In this document: in pieces, positions 1 through 8,977 of the stretch | Layout: the number at the start of each line of letters is the position of its first letter | Numbering within the stretch: the stretch's first letter is position 1 | Origin: JAVBQF01 sp031549195 | GTDB lineage: Bacteria; Bacillota_I; Bacilli_A; RF39; UBA660 | Direction of reading: 5' to 3' | Assembly (NCBI GenBank): GCA_031549195.1 | Contig: JAVBQF010000001.1 | Span: forward strand, 1-64,000 | DNA length: 64,000 bases | Notes under the pieces: model-generated | The model's input: the letters and a program-made list of their open reading frames with translations, nothing else | Told to the model about the DNA's origin: nothing | Database searches by the model: none | Program-made: the position numbers and the translations under genes

Positions 1-839
1 ATAACTTAACAATAATATTAGGTATATATTTAATGTTTTTTGCAATCAATTATGCTTTTGATTTTTTAAGAGTTTCTTTCCCAAAAAAATTTATTAAGGA
101 AAATAAAAGAAGATTTAGAATAACTTTGCCAATTATAATATCTACTCTTATTCCATATAGGGCGTTAGTTAAACTTAATAAAACAATAGATAAATATATT
201 GCAAATGTACAAATTGATAAAAAGTTGGCAAACGAAAATGCTGATATTGAGATATTTATCCATATAAGTGATAAAAACTGGGGCAGATTTGGTCATGTTG
301 ACTTCTATTTTGAAGGTATAGTATATTCATATGGTTGTTATGATTCAAACTCAAAGAAGTTTTATGAAACAATGGGAGATGGCGTATTGTTTGAAGTAGA
401 GAATAAAAGTAAATATATTAACTTCTGCAAAGAGGACTCAAAAAAGACTATTTTTGCATTTGGCATGGCTTTAACAGAAAAACAAAAAACAAAAATTAGA
501 AATGAAATAGAAAAGATAAAGGAAGCTACTTATAAATGGGATTGTTCTTACGAAACTGATAAAGGAAGCCATCATCAGGATTATGCAAGTAGATTATATA
601 AGGCGACTAAAGCAAAATTCTATAAATTTAGTAAAACAACATATAAAACTTATTTCTTATTTTTTACAAATTGTGTTAAGCTTGTGGATAATGTGCTAGG
701 CTCTATTGGAAGTGATTTGCTTAAAATTAACGGAATCATAACCCCTGGTGTTTATTATGATTATTTAGAAAAGGAATTTAAACGAGAAAATAGCAACGTT
801 ATTAGTAAAGCAATATATTCATATAATAAAAAGAAGTAA
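1..839 (+). CDS. Putative permuted papain-like (YiiX/NlpC-type) protein, 5' truncated
   Basis: The frame is open to the left edge of the window, and the first ATG (33) falls inside what reads as a hydrophobic helix, so the true start probably lies outside. Numbering from that ATG, a basic stretch follows the helix, then a globular part with His88 in a G-H-V-D context and Cys214 in T-N-C-V-K-L-V-D. A histidine ahead of a cysteine in these settings resembles the circularly permuted papain-like amidases or peptidases (YiiX/DUF4105 style), which act on lipids or peptidoglycan. That assignment rests only on motif order. An independent gene of DUF975 type follows 54 nt downstream. Confidence 0.5.
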   Translation, partial: NLTIILGIYLMFFAINYAFDFLRVSFPKKFIKENKRRFRITLPIIISTLIPYRALVKLNKTIDKYIANVQIDKKLANENADIEIFIHISDKNWGRFGHVDFYFEGIVYSYGCYDSNSKKFYETMGDGVLFEVENKSKYINFCKEDSKKTIFAFGMALTEKQKTKIRNEIEKIKEATYKWDCSYETDKGSHHQDYASRLYKATKAKFYKFSKTTYKTYFLFFTNCVKLVDNVLGSIGSDLLKINGIITPGVYYDYLEKEFKRENSNVISKAIYSYNKKK

Positions 840-893
840 ATATATTTTTATTATTATGATAGTTTGTTATAATGTCAGTAAGGAGGATTTTAT

Positions 894-1484
894 ATGATTA
901 ATAGAAAAGAATTAAAAGAAAGGGCCCTTAGTTCATTGAATGGCAAATGGGGTACTCCAATAACAGCTATGTTTATGATGCTTGTTATTTCGCTAGTGTC
1001 TGCTGTAGCAGCTTTAGTTCCTATACTTGGAGTTATCATAGTGGCTTTAGTATCTAGTACTCTAACAATGGGTATGACTTCATTATTTATGAAGGTAGCA
1101 AGTGGAGAAGACGCTAAATATGATGAAGTATTATCACAAGGAAAAAACGCAATTGGAGCACTTTTAGTTATGTTTTTAACTGGACTGTTTACTGCTTTAT
1201 GGACATTGCTATTGGTTATCCCAGGTATAATAGCAGGATTTAGTTATACAATGGCACCATATATTTTTATTGAAAACCCTAATATGGGAGCAACTGATAT
1301 TTTAAGAAGAAGTAAAGAAATGATGAGAGGCTATAAATTCGAATACTTCCTATTACAACTTAGTTTCTTTGGATGGGTAATACTTTGCGCATTTACTTTT
1401 GGAATAGGATATCTATGGTTATTTCCCTTTATGGGAGTCACTAATGCAAATTTCTATTACAAGGTTAAAGAAAATCAAAAATAA
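894..1484 (+). CDS. DUF975 family integral membrane protein
   Basis: This 196-aa protein begins with the short amphipathic segment typical of DUF975 (MINRKELKERAL) followed by four to five hydrophobic segments (about residues 20-45, 45-65, 85-115, 150-185). A conserved-looking cytoplasmic stretch (D-I-L-R-R-S-K-E-M-M-R-G-Y) sits between the last two. DUF975 members are polytopic proteins without an established function. A good ribosome site (AAGGAGG) lies just before ATG 894. The gene ends in a hairpin shared with the convergent gene at 1503. Confidence 0.75.
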   Translation: MINRKELKERALSSLNGKWGTPITAMFMMLVISLVSAVAALVPILGVIIVALVSSTLTMGMTSLFMKVASGEDAKYDEVLSQGKNAIGALLVMFLTGLFTALWTLLLVIPGIIAGFSYTMAPYIFIENPNMGATDILRRSKEMMRGYKFEYFLLQLSFFGWVILCAFTFGIGYLWLFPFMGVTNANFYYKVKENQK

Positions 1485-1506
1485 GTACTCAATGAGTACT
1501 TTTTAT
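1484..1506. terminator. Bidirectional intrinsic terminator
   Basis: AGTACTC (1484-1490) pairs with GAGTACT (1494-1500) across an AAT loop. A T-run follows on plus, and an AT-rich T-containing run on minus. It separates the two convergent genes ending at 1484 and 1503. Confidence 0.7.
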
Positions 1507-2447
1507 TTGAATATACATTTATCATCAAAGTCTTTTATTATATTAATACATTGATTCATCTTTTCTCTAATTAGTTCTAATTTATGTTTTTTAAAAAACT
1601 TAGCTTTATTATACTTATCTTCCAACACTGATATTTGTTGAAGTAAACTAGTAAGTGTTTTATAACTTCCCTCTTCACCTGTAACGTTGTCAAACCAATT
1701 GGGAATGTCATCGACGAAACCTTTAAATCTTAAAGTTTCAATTGTTGATATGAATGTTTTGTTTTCTATTAATTGTTTTGCAATATAACTGCCTAGACCA
1801 TATGCTCCTGATGTATATTGATCAGTGCCAATTTCATGTTTTAATGAATATAAAGCATTACTGAACTCTTCATTTTCAATGCTGTATTTACTAAAAGAAT
1901 TGATAATATTTATTATATCTGCTGTTTGCTTTGTATTTACTATTTCTTCAAGCATAATATCATCTGTTTTACTCAAGTATTGATTCAAATTATTTTTATT
2001 ATATGTAAAATAACTTAGTCCAGTTCTCATCATAATCTTTGAATCATCATATTTTAGTTCGTTATTAACCGAATTAACTGCATGATTAAATTCATGTATT
2101 ATATTATCCATTAAAGCTGTCATGCTTGCTGTTTTATATTCGTTTAAAGTAATTGTTTTATTAGTATAGTAGTCTTCTTTATTATCAACAGTTCTTTTAT
2201 GAAGCGTCCTTGAGAAATACGCTGTTATAACTTTGTTTTCGATTTGACTTATATATATTTTTGTTGATTCAAAACATTTTAATACTGTTGATTCGTAATT
2301 AGGCCCATAGCGTATTATAAAAGCTGGTATTATAATATATAGTAAATGTTTAATGTTACTGTCATAGCTGTTTTCTAAACATATTCTATCCGTAATATCT
2401 ATATACTTATTTAAAATCATATTTATATTATCTTGATTTATATTCAT
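1503..2447 (-). CDS. Putative HExxH zinc metalloprotease-like protein, unknown family
   Basis: I do not recognise the family. The 314-aa protein has H-E-F-N-H at about residues 118-122, flanked by hydrophobic residues as in zincin active-site helices. A candidate third ligand lies about 45 residues on in L-E-E-I-V-N, the gluzincin spacing. No signal peptide or membrane segment is evident, so it is probably cytoplasmic. ATG at 2447 is preceded by AGGTGAGTCTT; the longer GTG start at 2456 overlaps that ribosome site and is less likely. It sits alone, downstream of dinB on the same strand. Other proteins carry HExxH by chance, so the enzymatic call is tentative. Confidence 0.5.
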   Translation of the reverse strand: MNINQDNINMILNKYIDITDRICLENSYDSNIKHLLYIIIPAFIIRYGPNYESTVLKCFESTKIYISQIENKVITAYFSRTLHKRTVDNKEDYYTNKTITLNEYKTASMTALMDNIIHEFNHAVNSVNNELKYDDSKIMMRTGLSYFTYNKNNLNQYLSKTDDIMLEEIVNTKQTADIINIINSFSKYSIENEEFSNALYSLKHEIGTDQYTSGAYGLGSYIAKQLIENKTFISTIETLRFKGFVDDIPNWFDNVTGEEGSYKTLTSLLQQISVLEDKYNKAKFFKKHKLELIREKMNQCINIIKDFDDKCIFK

Positions 2448-2529
2448 AAGACTCACCTATTATTTAGTATATCAAATATATTTAACATTATCATAGCTAT
2501 TAATACATTTAATAAACTCTTTACGTATA

Positions 2530-3729
2530 TTAAGTATTATTCTTTTTTATTAAACTAGCAGGAACTATGCTAGATGAACCGTACTTTTCTTTGATTTCAT
2601 CTAATGTCTTTTGTATCTTATCACTTTGTTTTATATTGGGTTTATCAAATAGTGATATCTGTTCTTCTCTAACTTCCTTCAAATTACTTAATCTAATTCC
2701 AATATTTCTAATCTCTTCTCCATTCCAGACAGAGTCTAATATAATGACAGCATGCTTATATATTTCAGTAGATATATCTATTGGATTTTTTAGTTTATTT
2801 TGTTTAGAATAGCTTAAAAAATCCTTAGTTTTAAGAGTTACCGCTATAACAGATGCATACATTTTTTGCTTTCTTAATTGTATTCCTACTTCGTCTGCCT
2901 GTCCAAGTAAAATATTTTTTAGTTTTAAGATATCATCAGTGTCTTTTGGTAGTGTTGCAGACACACTTATACTCTTACTTGCACCATGCTCTTTTACAAC
3001 TGGCTCTTCATCTATTCCATTCGCAAATTCCCACATAACTTTGGAAAAAGATTTGAAGTGCCTTCTTAATGTTGTCACATCCGTTGTTGCTAAATCCCCT
3101 ATTTTCATAATTCCCATTTCCTTTAACCTCGCAGAACTTTTTTTGCCCACCATAAATAATTCATTAACAGGAAGAGGCCACATTTTCTCTTTGATTTCAT
3201 TTTTGAAAAGCGTATGTACTTTATCTGGTTTTTCAAAATCAGATGCCATTTTGGCGCATAATTTATTATTTCCAATTCCAATGTTGACTGTGAATCCAAA
3301 CTTCAATTTAATTTCTTCTTTTATTTTATAAGCAAGTGAGACTAGATCTTTATATAAATAAGTTGTATTACTCATATCAATAAAACATTCATCAACTGAA
3401 AACTGTTCGATATCAGGAGAATAATTATTTAAGTATTGAAAGAGTGCTTTCGACATATTAAGATAAAGAGTATGATCTGGTGGAAATACTCTTAAGTTAG
3501 GGCATTTTTTTCTTGCACTATAAAGAGTCTCTGCTGTTACAATTCCAAACTTTTTAGCAATTGGAGACTTTGCTAAAACGATCCCATGACGTTTTGATTC
3601 ATCTCCTCCAATAACCGATGGTATTGTTCTTATATCTATAGGATATCCTTCTTTTAATAATTTGACTGCAGTCCATGAAAGATAAGCATTATTTACATCA
3701 ATATGAAATATTATTCTTTCTTTACTCAT
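2530..3729 (-). CDS. dinB: Y-family DNA polymerase (DNA polymerase IV / DinB type)
   Basis: This error-prone translesion polymerase is 399 aa. The palm carries catalytic acidic residues Asp11 (F-H-I-D-V-N-N), Asp113 and Glu114 (S-V-D-E-C-F). A helix-hairpin-helix region follows (about 170-215: G-K-K-S-S-A-R-L-K-E-M-G), then the little-finger domain. Near the C-terminus Q-I-S-L-F-D matches the beta-clamp-binding motif. GTG/ATG ambiguity is absent: ATG 3729 has a GGGGTG site. The promoter upstream carries a LexA-type box, which suggests SOS control. The IGGDESKRHGIV region also resembles UvrX/UmuC-type Gram-positive polymerases, so the exact subfamily is open. Confidence 0.9.
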   Translation of the reverse strand: MSKERIIFHIDVNNAYLSWTAVKLLKEGYPIDIRTIPSVIGGDESKRHGIVLAKSPIAKKFGIVTAETLYSARKKCPNLRVFPPDHTLYLNMSKALFQYLNNYSPDIEQFSVDECFIDMSNTTYLYKDLVSLAYKIKEEIKLKFGFTVNIGIGNNKLCAKMASDFEKPDKVHTLFKNEIKEKMWPLPVNELFMVGKKSSARLKEMGIMKIGDLATTDVTTLRRHFKSFSKVMWEFANGIDEEPVVKEHGASKSISVSATLPKDTDDILKLKNILLGQADEVGIQLRKQKMYASVIAVTLKTKDFLSYSKQNKLKNPIDISTEIYKHAVIILDSVWNGEEIRNIGIRLSNLKEVREEQISLFDKPNIKQSDKIQKTLDEIKEKYGSSSIVPASLIKKNNT

Positions 3730-3752
3730 AGAACACCCCTTTAATCACTTTA

Positions 3753-3781
3753 ATTATATAACATACGTTCGATATTTACAA
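3753..3781 (-). promoter_or_regulatory. dinB promoter with overlapping LexA (SOS) box
   Basis: On the minus strand TTGTAA (3781-3776) is followed after exactly 17 nt by TATAAT (3758-3753). Within the spacer lies CGAACGTATGTTAT (3771-3758). It fits the Gram-positive LexA site CGAAC-N4-GTTCG except for the last two bases. Repressor bound there would block RNA polymerase. Confidence 0.65.
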
Positions 3782-3785
3782 TATT

Positions 3786-3814
3786 AAAAAAAGCTAAATT
3801 AATAAAATTTAGCT
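3786..3814 (-). terminator. Intrinsic terminator after glucokinase gene
   Basis: AGCTAAATT (3792-3800) pairs perfectly with AATTTAGCT (3806-3814). The adjacent A-run on plus becomes a T-tract on minus. Confidence 0.85.
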
Positions 3815-3829
3815 AATATGCTATAAAAG

Positions 3830-4921
3830 TTATATTGTCCTTTTACCACGAGCTAAGTATGATGCTCCTATTATACCAGCTTCAGGTCCAAATTTTGCTT
3901 TAACAATTCTTGCTTTCTTTTCTGAAGGAAATTCCCTTGTAAATTGGTTTTGATCAACTTGCTCTATAATGGGAGTCAACAAATATTCATCTGGTTCTTT
4001 TACAATCCCTCCACCAACAACAAGAATTTCTGGTTGGAATGTATTAATAATAGTAGTAAAACTTTCTGCAACATATGATCTCCAATTTTCAACCACGCCT
4101 TTGGCATACAAGTCATTTTGGCGCATTGCATCAAATGCTGTTCTACCATTAACAATCTTTCTTCCTTTTAAAAACGTAATATACGTTGCAAGTTTTTCTT
4201 TATCTGCTGTATAGATATTATGGCGTACAAATTCAAAATTAGTGCGATCTGGTCCATTTTCAACATTTTTACTAGCCTCATCCCACATTTTACTATCCGG
4301 ATTGCCTAGCATTACCTCTATAGAAAAATCTATTAATCCTGTTACTGAAGCATATGCTTCGATGCACCCTTTTTTTCCACATGTACATTGTTTCCCATCT
4401 TTGATCATACCTAAATGTCCTAGTTCAGCGGCTGCGCCATTAAATCCAGTTAATAGGTTACCAAATTTATCAATATATGCTCCTCCATAACCAGTTCCAA
4501 GTGTAACAAACACTGAACTGTGAGCACCTTTTGCTGCCCCACTTTTATGTTCTGCTAACCCTACAACATTTGCATCATTACCTATGCCAATTGCACCTTC
4601 AAATCTTTTTAAACTAAATTTGCCATCCAATATTTTTCCCATTGCAAAATCATGAAAAGGAAGATTGAAAGCTGATACTACCACTCTTGCTTCAGGATCT
4701 ACTGCTCCAGGAGTTCCAACTCCTATTGATTTTATATCAAATAATTTAAGTCCAGCGCTTTTTACAGCTTCCTCTGTGGTACTAACTATAGTATCCATAA
4801 TATCTTCAGCTGTACCACCTACAACACTATCTGATTTTCCAATTATTTTGTCATCTTGATTTTCATCAACTATACCGACTTGAACACCCGTTCCTCCAAG
4901 GTCAACACCTATATGTGGCAT
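3830..4921 (-). CDS. glcK: ROK-family glucokinase
   Basis: ROK sugar kinase of 363 aa, predicted to phosphorylate glucose with ATP at the entry to glycolysis. The N-terminal phosphate loop reads V-D-L-G-G-T-G, the sugar-binding catalytic region has G-I-G-N-D-A-N, and the ROK zinc site is present as G-H-L-G-M followed by C-T-C-G-K-K-G-C. The length is somewhat above the 310-330 aa usual for bacterial GlcK; the extra material lies around residues 195-255. The start at 4921 has GAGGTG upstream. It lies downstream of gpmI in a region rich in glycolytic genes. Substrate specificity among hexoses cannot be read from sequence. Confidence 0.85.
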   Translation of the reverse strand: MPHIGVDLGGTGVQVGIVDENQDDKIIGKSDSVVGGTAEDIMDTIVSTTEEAVKSAGLKLFDIKSIGVGTPGAVDPEARVVVSAFNLPFHDFAMGKILDGKFSLKRFEGAIGIGNDANVVGLAEHKSGAAKGAHSSVFVTLGTGYGGAYIDKFGNLLTGFNGAAAELGHLGMIKDGKQCTCGKKGCIEAYASVTGLIDFSIEVMLGNPDSKMWDEASKNVENGPDRTNFEFVRHNIYTADKEKLATYITFLKGRKIVNGRTAFDAMRQNDLYAKGVVENWRSYVAESFTTIINTFQPEILVVGGGIVKEPDEYLLTPIIEQVDQNQFTREFPSEKKARIVKAKFGPEAGIIGASYLARGKRTI

Positions 4922-4989
4922 AATATTTCACCTCTTCTTTAATTAACTTAATATAATAATCATAGCTATGATTAAAGTCAAGTTATTTT

Positions 4990-5014
4990 AAAAAAGAAGC
5001 CCTGTGACTTCTTT
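4990..5014 (-). terminator. Intrinsic terminator after gpmI
   Basis: AAAGAAG (4993-4999) pairs with CTTCTTT (5008-5014). The minus-strand transcript ends in a T-tract derived from the A-run at 4988-4995. Confidence 0.8.
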
Positions 5015-5037
5015 CATACTTACTAATATTTAAATTT

Positions 5038-6564
5038 TTATATTTTCTCAATTAAAACTTCACCAGTCATTTCCTTAGGGATTTCAATATCCATCAATTT
5101 AAGAATAGTTGGAGCGATATCGCAAAGCCTACCATCTTTTATTTTATAATTATTATTGCAAAGTACTATTGGAACTGGGTTTGTAGTATGTGCTTTATCT
5201 ATTTCTCCTTTATCCGATATCATTTGCTCTGAATTACCATGATCTGCAGTTATTATTAAATCTACTCCCTTTTCGATACACTTATCATATACTCTACCTA
5301 CAAAGCTATCTAAGAATTCTACTCCTTTTACAACTGCTTCATATACTCCAGTATGACCAAGGCCATCACAATTTGCAAAATTGACTGCAATGAATTCATA
5401 ATTTTTATCAAGAGCTTTTATAACTTCTTCAGTGATCTCCTCACCACTCATGCTGGGTTTTTCATCGTATGTAAAAACATCTGGTCTTGGAACAATCATT
5501 ACATCTTCTTTGTCATAAATAATATCCCTTTGTCCATTGAAATAATATGTTATATGTTGTTGCTTTTCCGGCTCTGCAATCCTAATTTGTCCATAACCTA
5601 ATTTAGATATATACTCACCTAACGCATTATCTATATTATCTTTTTCATATGCTATAGAAACGTTTACAAATTCTTTTGCATATAAAGTCATACAAGCATA
5701 ATGGGTTTTAACTCTACCTGCTTCTCTTTCAAAATCAGTAAATTTGTCTTGATCAAAAGCTCTAGTTAATTGAACCATTCTATCACTTCTATAATTAAAT
5801 GCAATTATTGAATCGTTTTCTTTAATAGTGGCTATAGGGTTACCATTCTCTATTAATACTGTTGGCTCCATGAATTCATCAGTCAAGTTTTTCTTATATT
5901 CTATTTCAAAAGCTTCTTCTGTACTTTCAGCGTAGTTAACTCCCTTACCAAATACCAGTGCATCATATGCCATTTTGGTTAGATTATAATTCCTATCACG
6001 ATTCATAGCATAATATCTGCCCATTATGGTAGCGATTTTACCAATCCCTTTTTCTATTATTGCATCTTTCAATTTATTAACATAGATAGGTGCATCAAGT
6101 GGTGGTGTGTCTCTCCCATCTAAAAACGGGTGAATAAATACTCTATCAAAATTTTCTCTTCTACATAATTCTAATAGCGCTATCAGATGATTTATATGAC
6201 TATGTACTCCACCATCTGATAAAATGCCATATATGTGAAGATTTGTATTGTTTTTTCTGCAATTATCAATAGCAGCAGTAAACACCTTGTTTTTATAAAA
6301 GCTCTCGTCTTCAATTGCCTTATTAATTTTTTCTAAATCCTGATATATAACTCTTCCTGCTCCAATATTTAAGTGACCAACTTCGCTATTTCCCATTTGT
6401 CCCTCTGGAAGTCCAACAGCTCTACCACTTGCCTTTAAAAATGCAATTGGATATTTGCTAAATATTTCATCAAGTCTTGGCTTTTTAGCTTCTAATATAG
6501 CGTTTCCTTTAACCTTTTCACTATATCCATATCCATCCATTATACACAAAACAACTCTTTTCAT
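5038..6564 (-). CDS. gpmI: 2,3-bisphosphoglycerate-independent phosphoglycerate mutase
   Basis: This converts 3-phosphoglycerate to 2-phosphoglycerate in the cytoplasm; the family depends on two Mn2+ ions. At 508 aa it is the normal length. Asp10 (I-M-D-G-Y-G) and the phosphoserine nucleophile Ser60 (M-G-N-S-E-V-G-H) sit in the alkaline-phosphatase-like domain, with later metal ligands in T-A-D-H-G-N-S and A-H-T-T-N-P-V-P. A strong AAGGAGTG site precedes ATG 6564. It starts 11 nt after the AAA ATPase gene. Mn-dependent GpmI is a known pH-sensitive step during Bacillus sporulation, which makes the nearby spo0A notable, though that link is inference. Confidence 0.97.
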   Translation of the reverse strand: MKRVVLCIMDGYGYSEKVKGNAILEAKKPRLDEIFSKYPIAFLKASGRAVGLPEGQMGNSEVGHLNIGAGRVIYQDLEKINKAIEDESFYKNKVFTAAIDNCRKNNTNLHIYGILSDGGVHSHINHLIALLELCRRENFDRVFIHPFLDGRDTPPLDAPIYVNKLKDAIIEKGIGKIATIMGRYYAMNRDRNYNLTKMAYDALVFGKGVNYAESTEEAFEIEYKKNLTDEFMEPTVLIENGNPIATIKENDSIIAFNYRSDRMVQLTRAFDQDKFTDFEREAGRVKTHYACMTLYAKEFVNVSIAYEKDNIDNALGEYISKLGYGQIRIAEPEKQQHITYYFNGQRDIIYDKEDVMIVPRPDVFTYDEKPSMSGEEITEEVIKALDKNYEFIAVNFANCDGLGHTGVYEAVVKGVEFLDSFVGRVYDKCIEKGVDLIITADHGNSEQMISDKGEIDKAHTTNPVPIVLCNNNYKIKDGRLCDIAPTILKLMDIEIPKEMTGEVLIEKI

Positions 6565-6575
6565 TATTTCACTCC

Positions 6576-7850
6576 TTACATATTGTCATTTAAACAAAAT
6601 AGTGCATAAATTGGAATATATTTAATTCCTTTTTTGTTATGGAAATTATCATCTGTTACTCTTATTGCATCCTTAATATTAAACTTATTCATAAACAGTG
6701 TCAGAGACTTTGCTTTAGACATATTCTTATCAACTAACTCTATTGGTATTATTTGTCCTGCTCTATTTTGGATAACAAAGCTTATTTCCGCCTTACCATC
6801 AGATTGATAATAATAAAGTCCAAATCCACTATTTATTAAATTAATAGCAATACTATTCTCATATATTATACTTTTAATATTATAATCACTTAAAAATTTA
6901 GATTGATTTAAATGCATCATCTTATATAAGACACCAGTATCATTTAGGTATACTTTAAATGATTCTTTATCCTTACATCCAGATAGAGGTGATTTAATAT
7001 CTGTAACCTTATAGCACTTATAGACAAGTCCATTGTTGTGCAAAAAGTTAATTGCTTGTTCATAATCTTTTGATCTACTTCCCGTTTTAATAAGACCATA
7101 TTGAAACTTTCTATTTGCTTTTTGTAATTGGTATGGAACACTATTTAAAACTTCTAAGCTTCTTGTTATGTCTATTAAGTTATCTTGGTTATTTATCTCC
7201 TTTTTGTATGAATCCAATATCTTATCAATTGCAGTATGTAATAAAAGCTTATTCTCTTCTTTTATGTTTAAATCAATTACTTCAGGCATACCACCGGTTA
7301 CTAAGTAATCTTCATAGTATTCCATAGCTATTGAGTGAAATGGCATTGCTGAATTATTTTTAAATGATGTTTTTATAAATTCAATTAACTCTTTTTTACC
7401 AATAGCTATTAAATACTCTTCAAAATCTAAACCCTGCATTGATTTAAATTGTAACTCTTCACCTTTAAACTTTGATAAATTTTCTTTAAGTGATGTGATT
7501 AAAATAATATGATATTCATTAGGAAACTTACCAAATGTTTTTATTCCATTAACTATATCTACATCATTAACATTATCAAAGACTATTAATGTATCATTTT
7601 TAAAAATCATCTCATTAGAAAGAACTGAAAGTTTAGATATAATTCTATCAATAACTTTTTCCTTCTTTAATAATTCTTTTAATTCTATATTGTTTTCTGT
7701 GTTGAAATATACTACATTCTTATACTCTTCTTCACCAAACTTTAATACTGTGTAAGTTTTACCTACTTGCTTGTTACCATATATAAGAAGCGGCTTTCTG
7801 TTCATATCTTTTTGCCAACGGTTTAAATATGTCAATATTTTTCGCTCCAT
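6576..7850 (-). CDS. AAA_14/DUF4143 ATPase
   Basis: The 424-aa protein has the layout of the AAA_14-DUF4143 family. It opens with a basic segment and a P-loop G-N-K-Q-V-G-K-T (25-32), then a Walker-B-like L-I-V-F-D-N-V (about 86-92). The C-terminal half carries the G-M-P-E-V-I stretch (about 188) and an endonuclease-like fold ending in a Glu/Lys-rich core (A-E-I-S-F-V-I-Q). Members are abundant in anaerobic gut bacteria and lack a firm function. Here it lies immediately upstream of gpmI with an 11-nt gap and so is probably cotranscribed. GGAGG precedes ATG 7850. Confidence 0.8.
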   Translation of the reverse strand: MERKILTYLNRWQKDMNRKPLLIYGNKQVGKTYTVLKFGEEEYKNVVYFNTENNIELKELLKKEKVIDRIISKLSVLSNEMIFKNDTLIVFDNVNDVDIVNGIKTFGKFPNEYHIILITSLKENLSKFKGEELQFKSMQGLDFEEYLIAIGKKELIEFIKTSFKNNSAMPFHSIAMEYYEDYLVTGGMPEVIDLNIKEENKLLLHTAIDKILDSYKKEINNQDNLIDITRSLEVLNSVPYQLQKANRKFQYGLIKTGSRSKDYEQAINFLHNNGLVYKCYKVTDIKSPLSGCKDKESFKVYLNDTGVLYKMMHLNQSKFLSDYNIKSIIYENSIAINLINSGFGLYYYQSDGKAEISFVIQNRAGQIIPIELVDKNMSKAKSLTLFMNKFNIKDAIRVTDDNFHNKKGIKYIPIYALFCLNDNM

Positions 7851-7936
7851 AAAATGACCTCCAATATCAGTTTTTATACCTTAATTATATAACTCAACAA
7901 AAATTAAGTCAAGTTGTTGTAAAATGTAGAATTATA

Positions 7937-7961
7937 GAAAAAGTTGCCATTAAGACAACTT
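7937..7961 (-). terminator. Probable intrinsic terminator after spo0A
   Basis: AAGTTG (7941-7946) pairs with CAACTT (7956-7961) around a 9-nt loop. The minus strand continues into CTTTTTC. The stem is short. Confidence 0.6.
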
Positions 7962-7964
7962 ATT

Positions 7965-8738
7965 TTATATTAATGAAGTTCTATGGAACTCTAGTCTTAG
8001 CTTATCTGCTACTGTAACTATAAATTCACTATTCGTTGGCTTAGCTTTATCAATATCTACACTGTGACCAAATATTTCTTCCATTAGGTCCCAATTGCCT
8101 CTATTCCAACTAACCTCAATTGCGTGTCTAATTGCACGCTCTACCCTTGATACTGTAGTATCAAATTTCTTAGCAATATCTGGATATAACTCTTTTGTTA
8201 TTCCACCGATCACTTCTGGTCTATCATATATTATAGATATTCCTTCTCTTATATATTGGTATCCTTTTATATGAGAAGGTACACCTAGTTCATGAAGAAT
8301 CTTTGTAATAGAAATTTGCAGATTGTTATGATAGATATCTACAACTTTACTACTATTTTTAGATTCATTACAACATTCAATTATTCTTCTTTCAAGGTCT
8401 GATAACTCAAATGGTTTGAGTATGAAATAATTAACTCCTATTTCGGATACTCTTCTTATCATCTCTTCAGCATTATATGAAGTTAAAACTATAACTTTTT
8501 TATTAAGTTTTAATTTCTTCATCTCATCAAGTACATCTACTCCATCTTTCTTTGGCATTATTAAATCCAAAATTACTACGTCGTAATCACTTTGATTCTC
8601 TTTAATTAACTTCAAACCATCTTCACCATTGTAGGCTTCTAAAGATATATCAATTCCTGCGTGATCACTAAAATACTCCTTTACCATTGTGATTAACTCT
8701 ATATTATCGTCAATCATAAGCACTTTAATGTCTTTCAT
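7965..8738 (-). CDS. spo0A: Sporulation master response regulator Spo0A
   Basis: This 257-aa protein has a receiver domain (1-120) with acidic pocket Asp10/Asp11, phospho-acceptor Asp58 (V-V-I-L-D-L-I-M-P) and the conserved Lys in I-L-K-P-F. A flexible linker follows, then the Spo0A-specific effector domain (about 145-257) with recognition helix region S-R-V-E-R-A-I-R-H-A-I-E. Phosphorylated Spo0A binds 0A boxes and commits the cell to sporulation. I chose ATG 8738 (site AAAGGAA) over the TTG at 8768. A match to the 0A-box core lies upstream. SpoIVB, the usual upstream neighbour in Bacillus, is absent; tpiA is there instead. Confidence 0.97.
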   Translation of the reverse strand: MKDIKVLMIDDNIELITMVKEYFSDHAGIDISLEAYNGEDGLKLIKENQSDYDVVILDLIMPKKDGVDVLDEMKKLKLNKKVIVLTSYNAEEMIRRVSEIGVNYFILKPFELSDLERRIIECCNESKNSSKVVDIYHNNLQISITKILHELGVPSHIKGYQYIREGISIIYDRPEVIGGITKELYPDIAKKFDTTVSRVERAIRHAIEVSWNRGNWDLMEEIFGHSVDIDKAKPTNSEFIVTVADKLRLEFHRTSLI

Positions 8739-8830
8739 ATATTTTCCTTTCTTTTCTACTCCACGCAAGTATAATTATACAACAATATACGAGGCTTTTA
8801 TATAGCGAAGTTTAGCTAATATTGTAAAGT

Positions 8831-8840
8831 TTTGTCGAAT
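8831..8840 (+). promoter_or_regulatory. Candidate 0A box upstream of spo0A
   Basis: TTTGTCGAAT contains the complete 0A-box core TGTCGAA (8833-8839). It is about 95 nt upstream of the spo0A start, consistent with autoregulation. A single 7-bp core can occur by chance; its location is what makes it credible. Confidence 0.6.
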
Positions 8841-8884
8841 TTTGAAACATTTGTGCTACTTTACATAAATCTTGTCTATTAGAA

Positions 8885-8909
8885 AGAAAAAACAGCTATT
8901 AATAGCTGT
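8885..8909 (-). terminator. Intrinsic terminator after tpiA
   Basis: ACAGCTATT and AATAGCTGT (8892-8909) form a perfect 18-nt palindrome, followed on minus by a seven-T tract. It separates the glycolytic operon from spo0A. Confidence 0.85.
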
Positions 8910-8977
8910 CTCACTAGAACTTTGCTAATAGTAAATTTTATTTAATAAAAAATACTGCTTTATATAAATAGATTGTC

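Noticed and set aside
2567..3331. Plus-strand open frames opposite dinB
   Set aside because: They lie wholly inside the well-supported dinB gene on minus, lack ribosome sites and show no family features.
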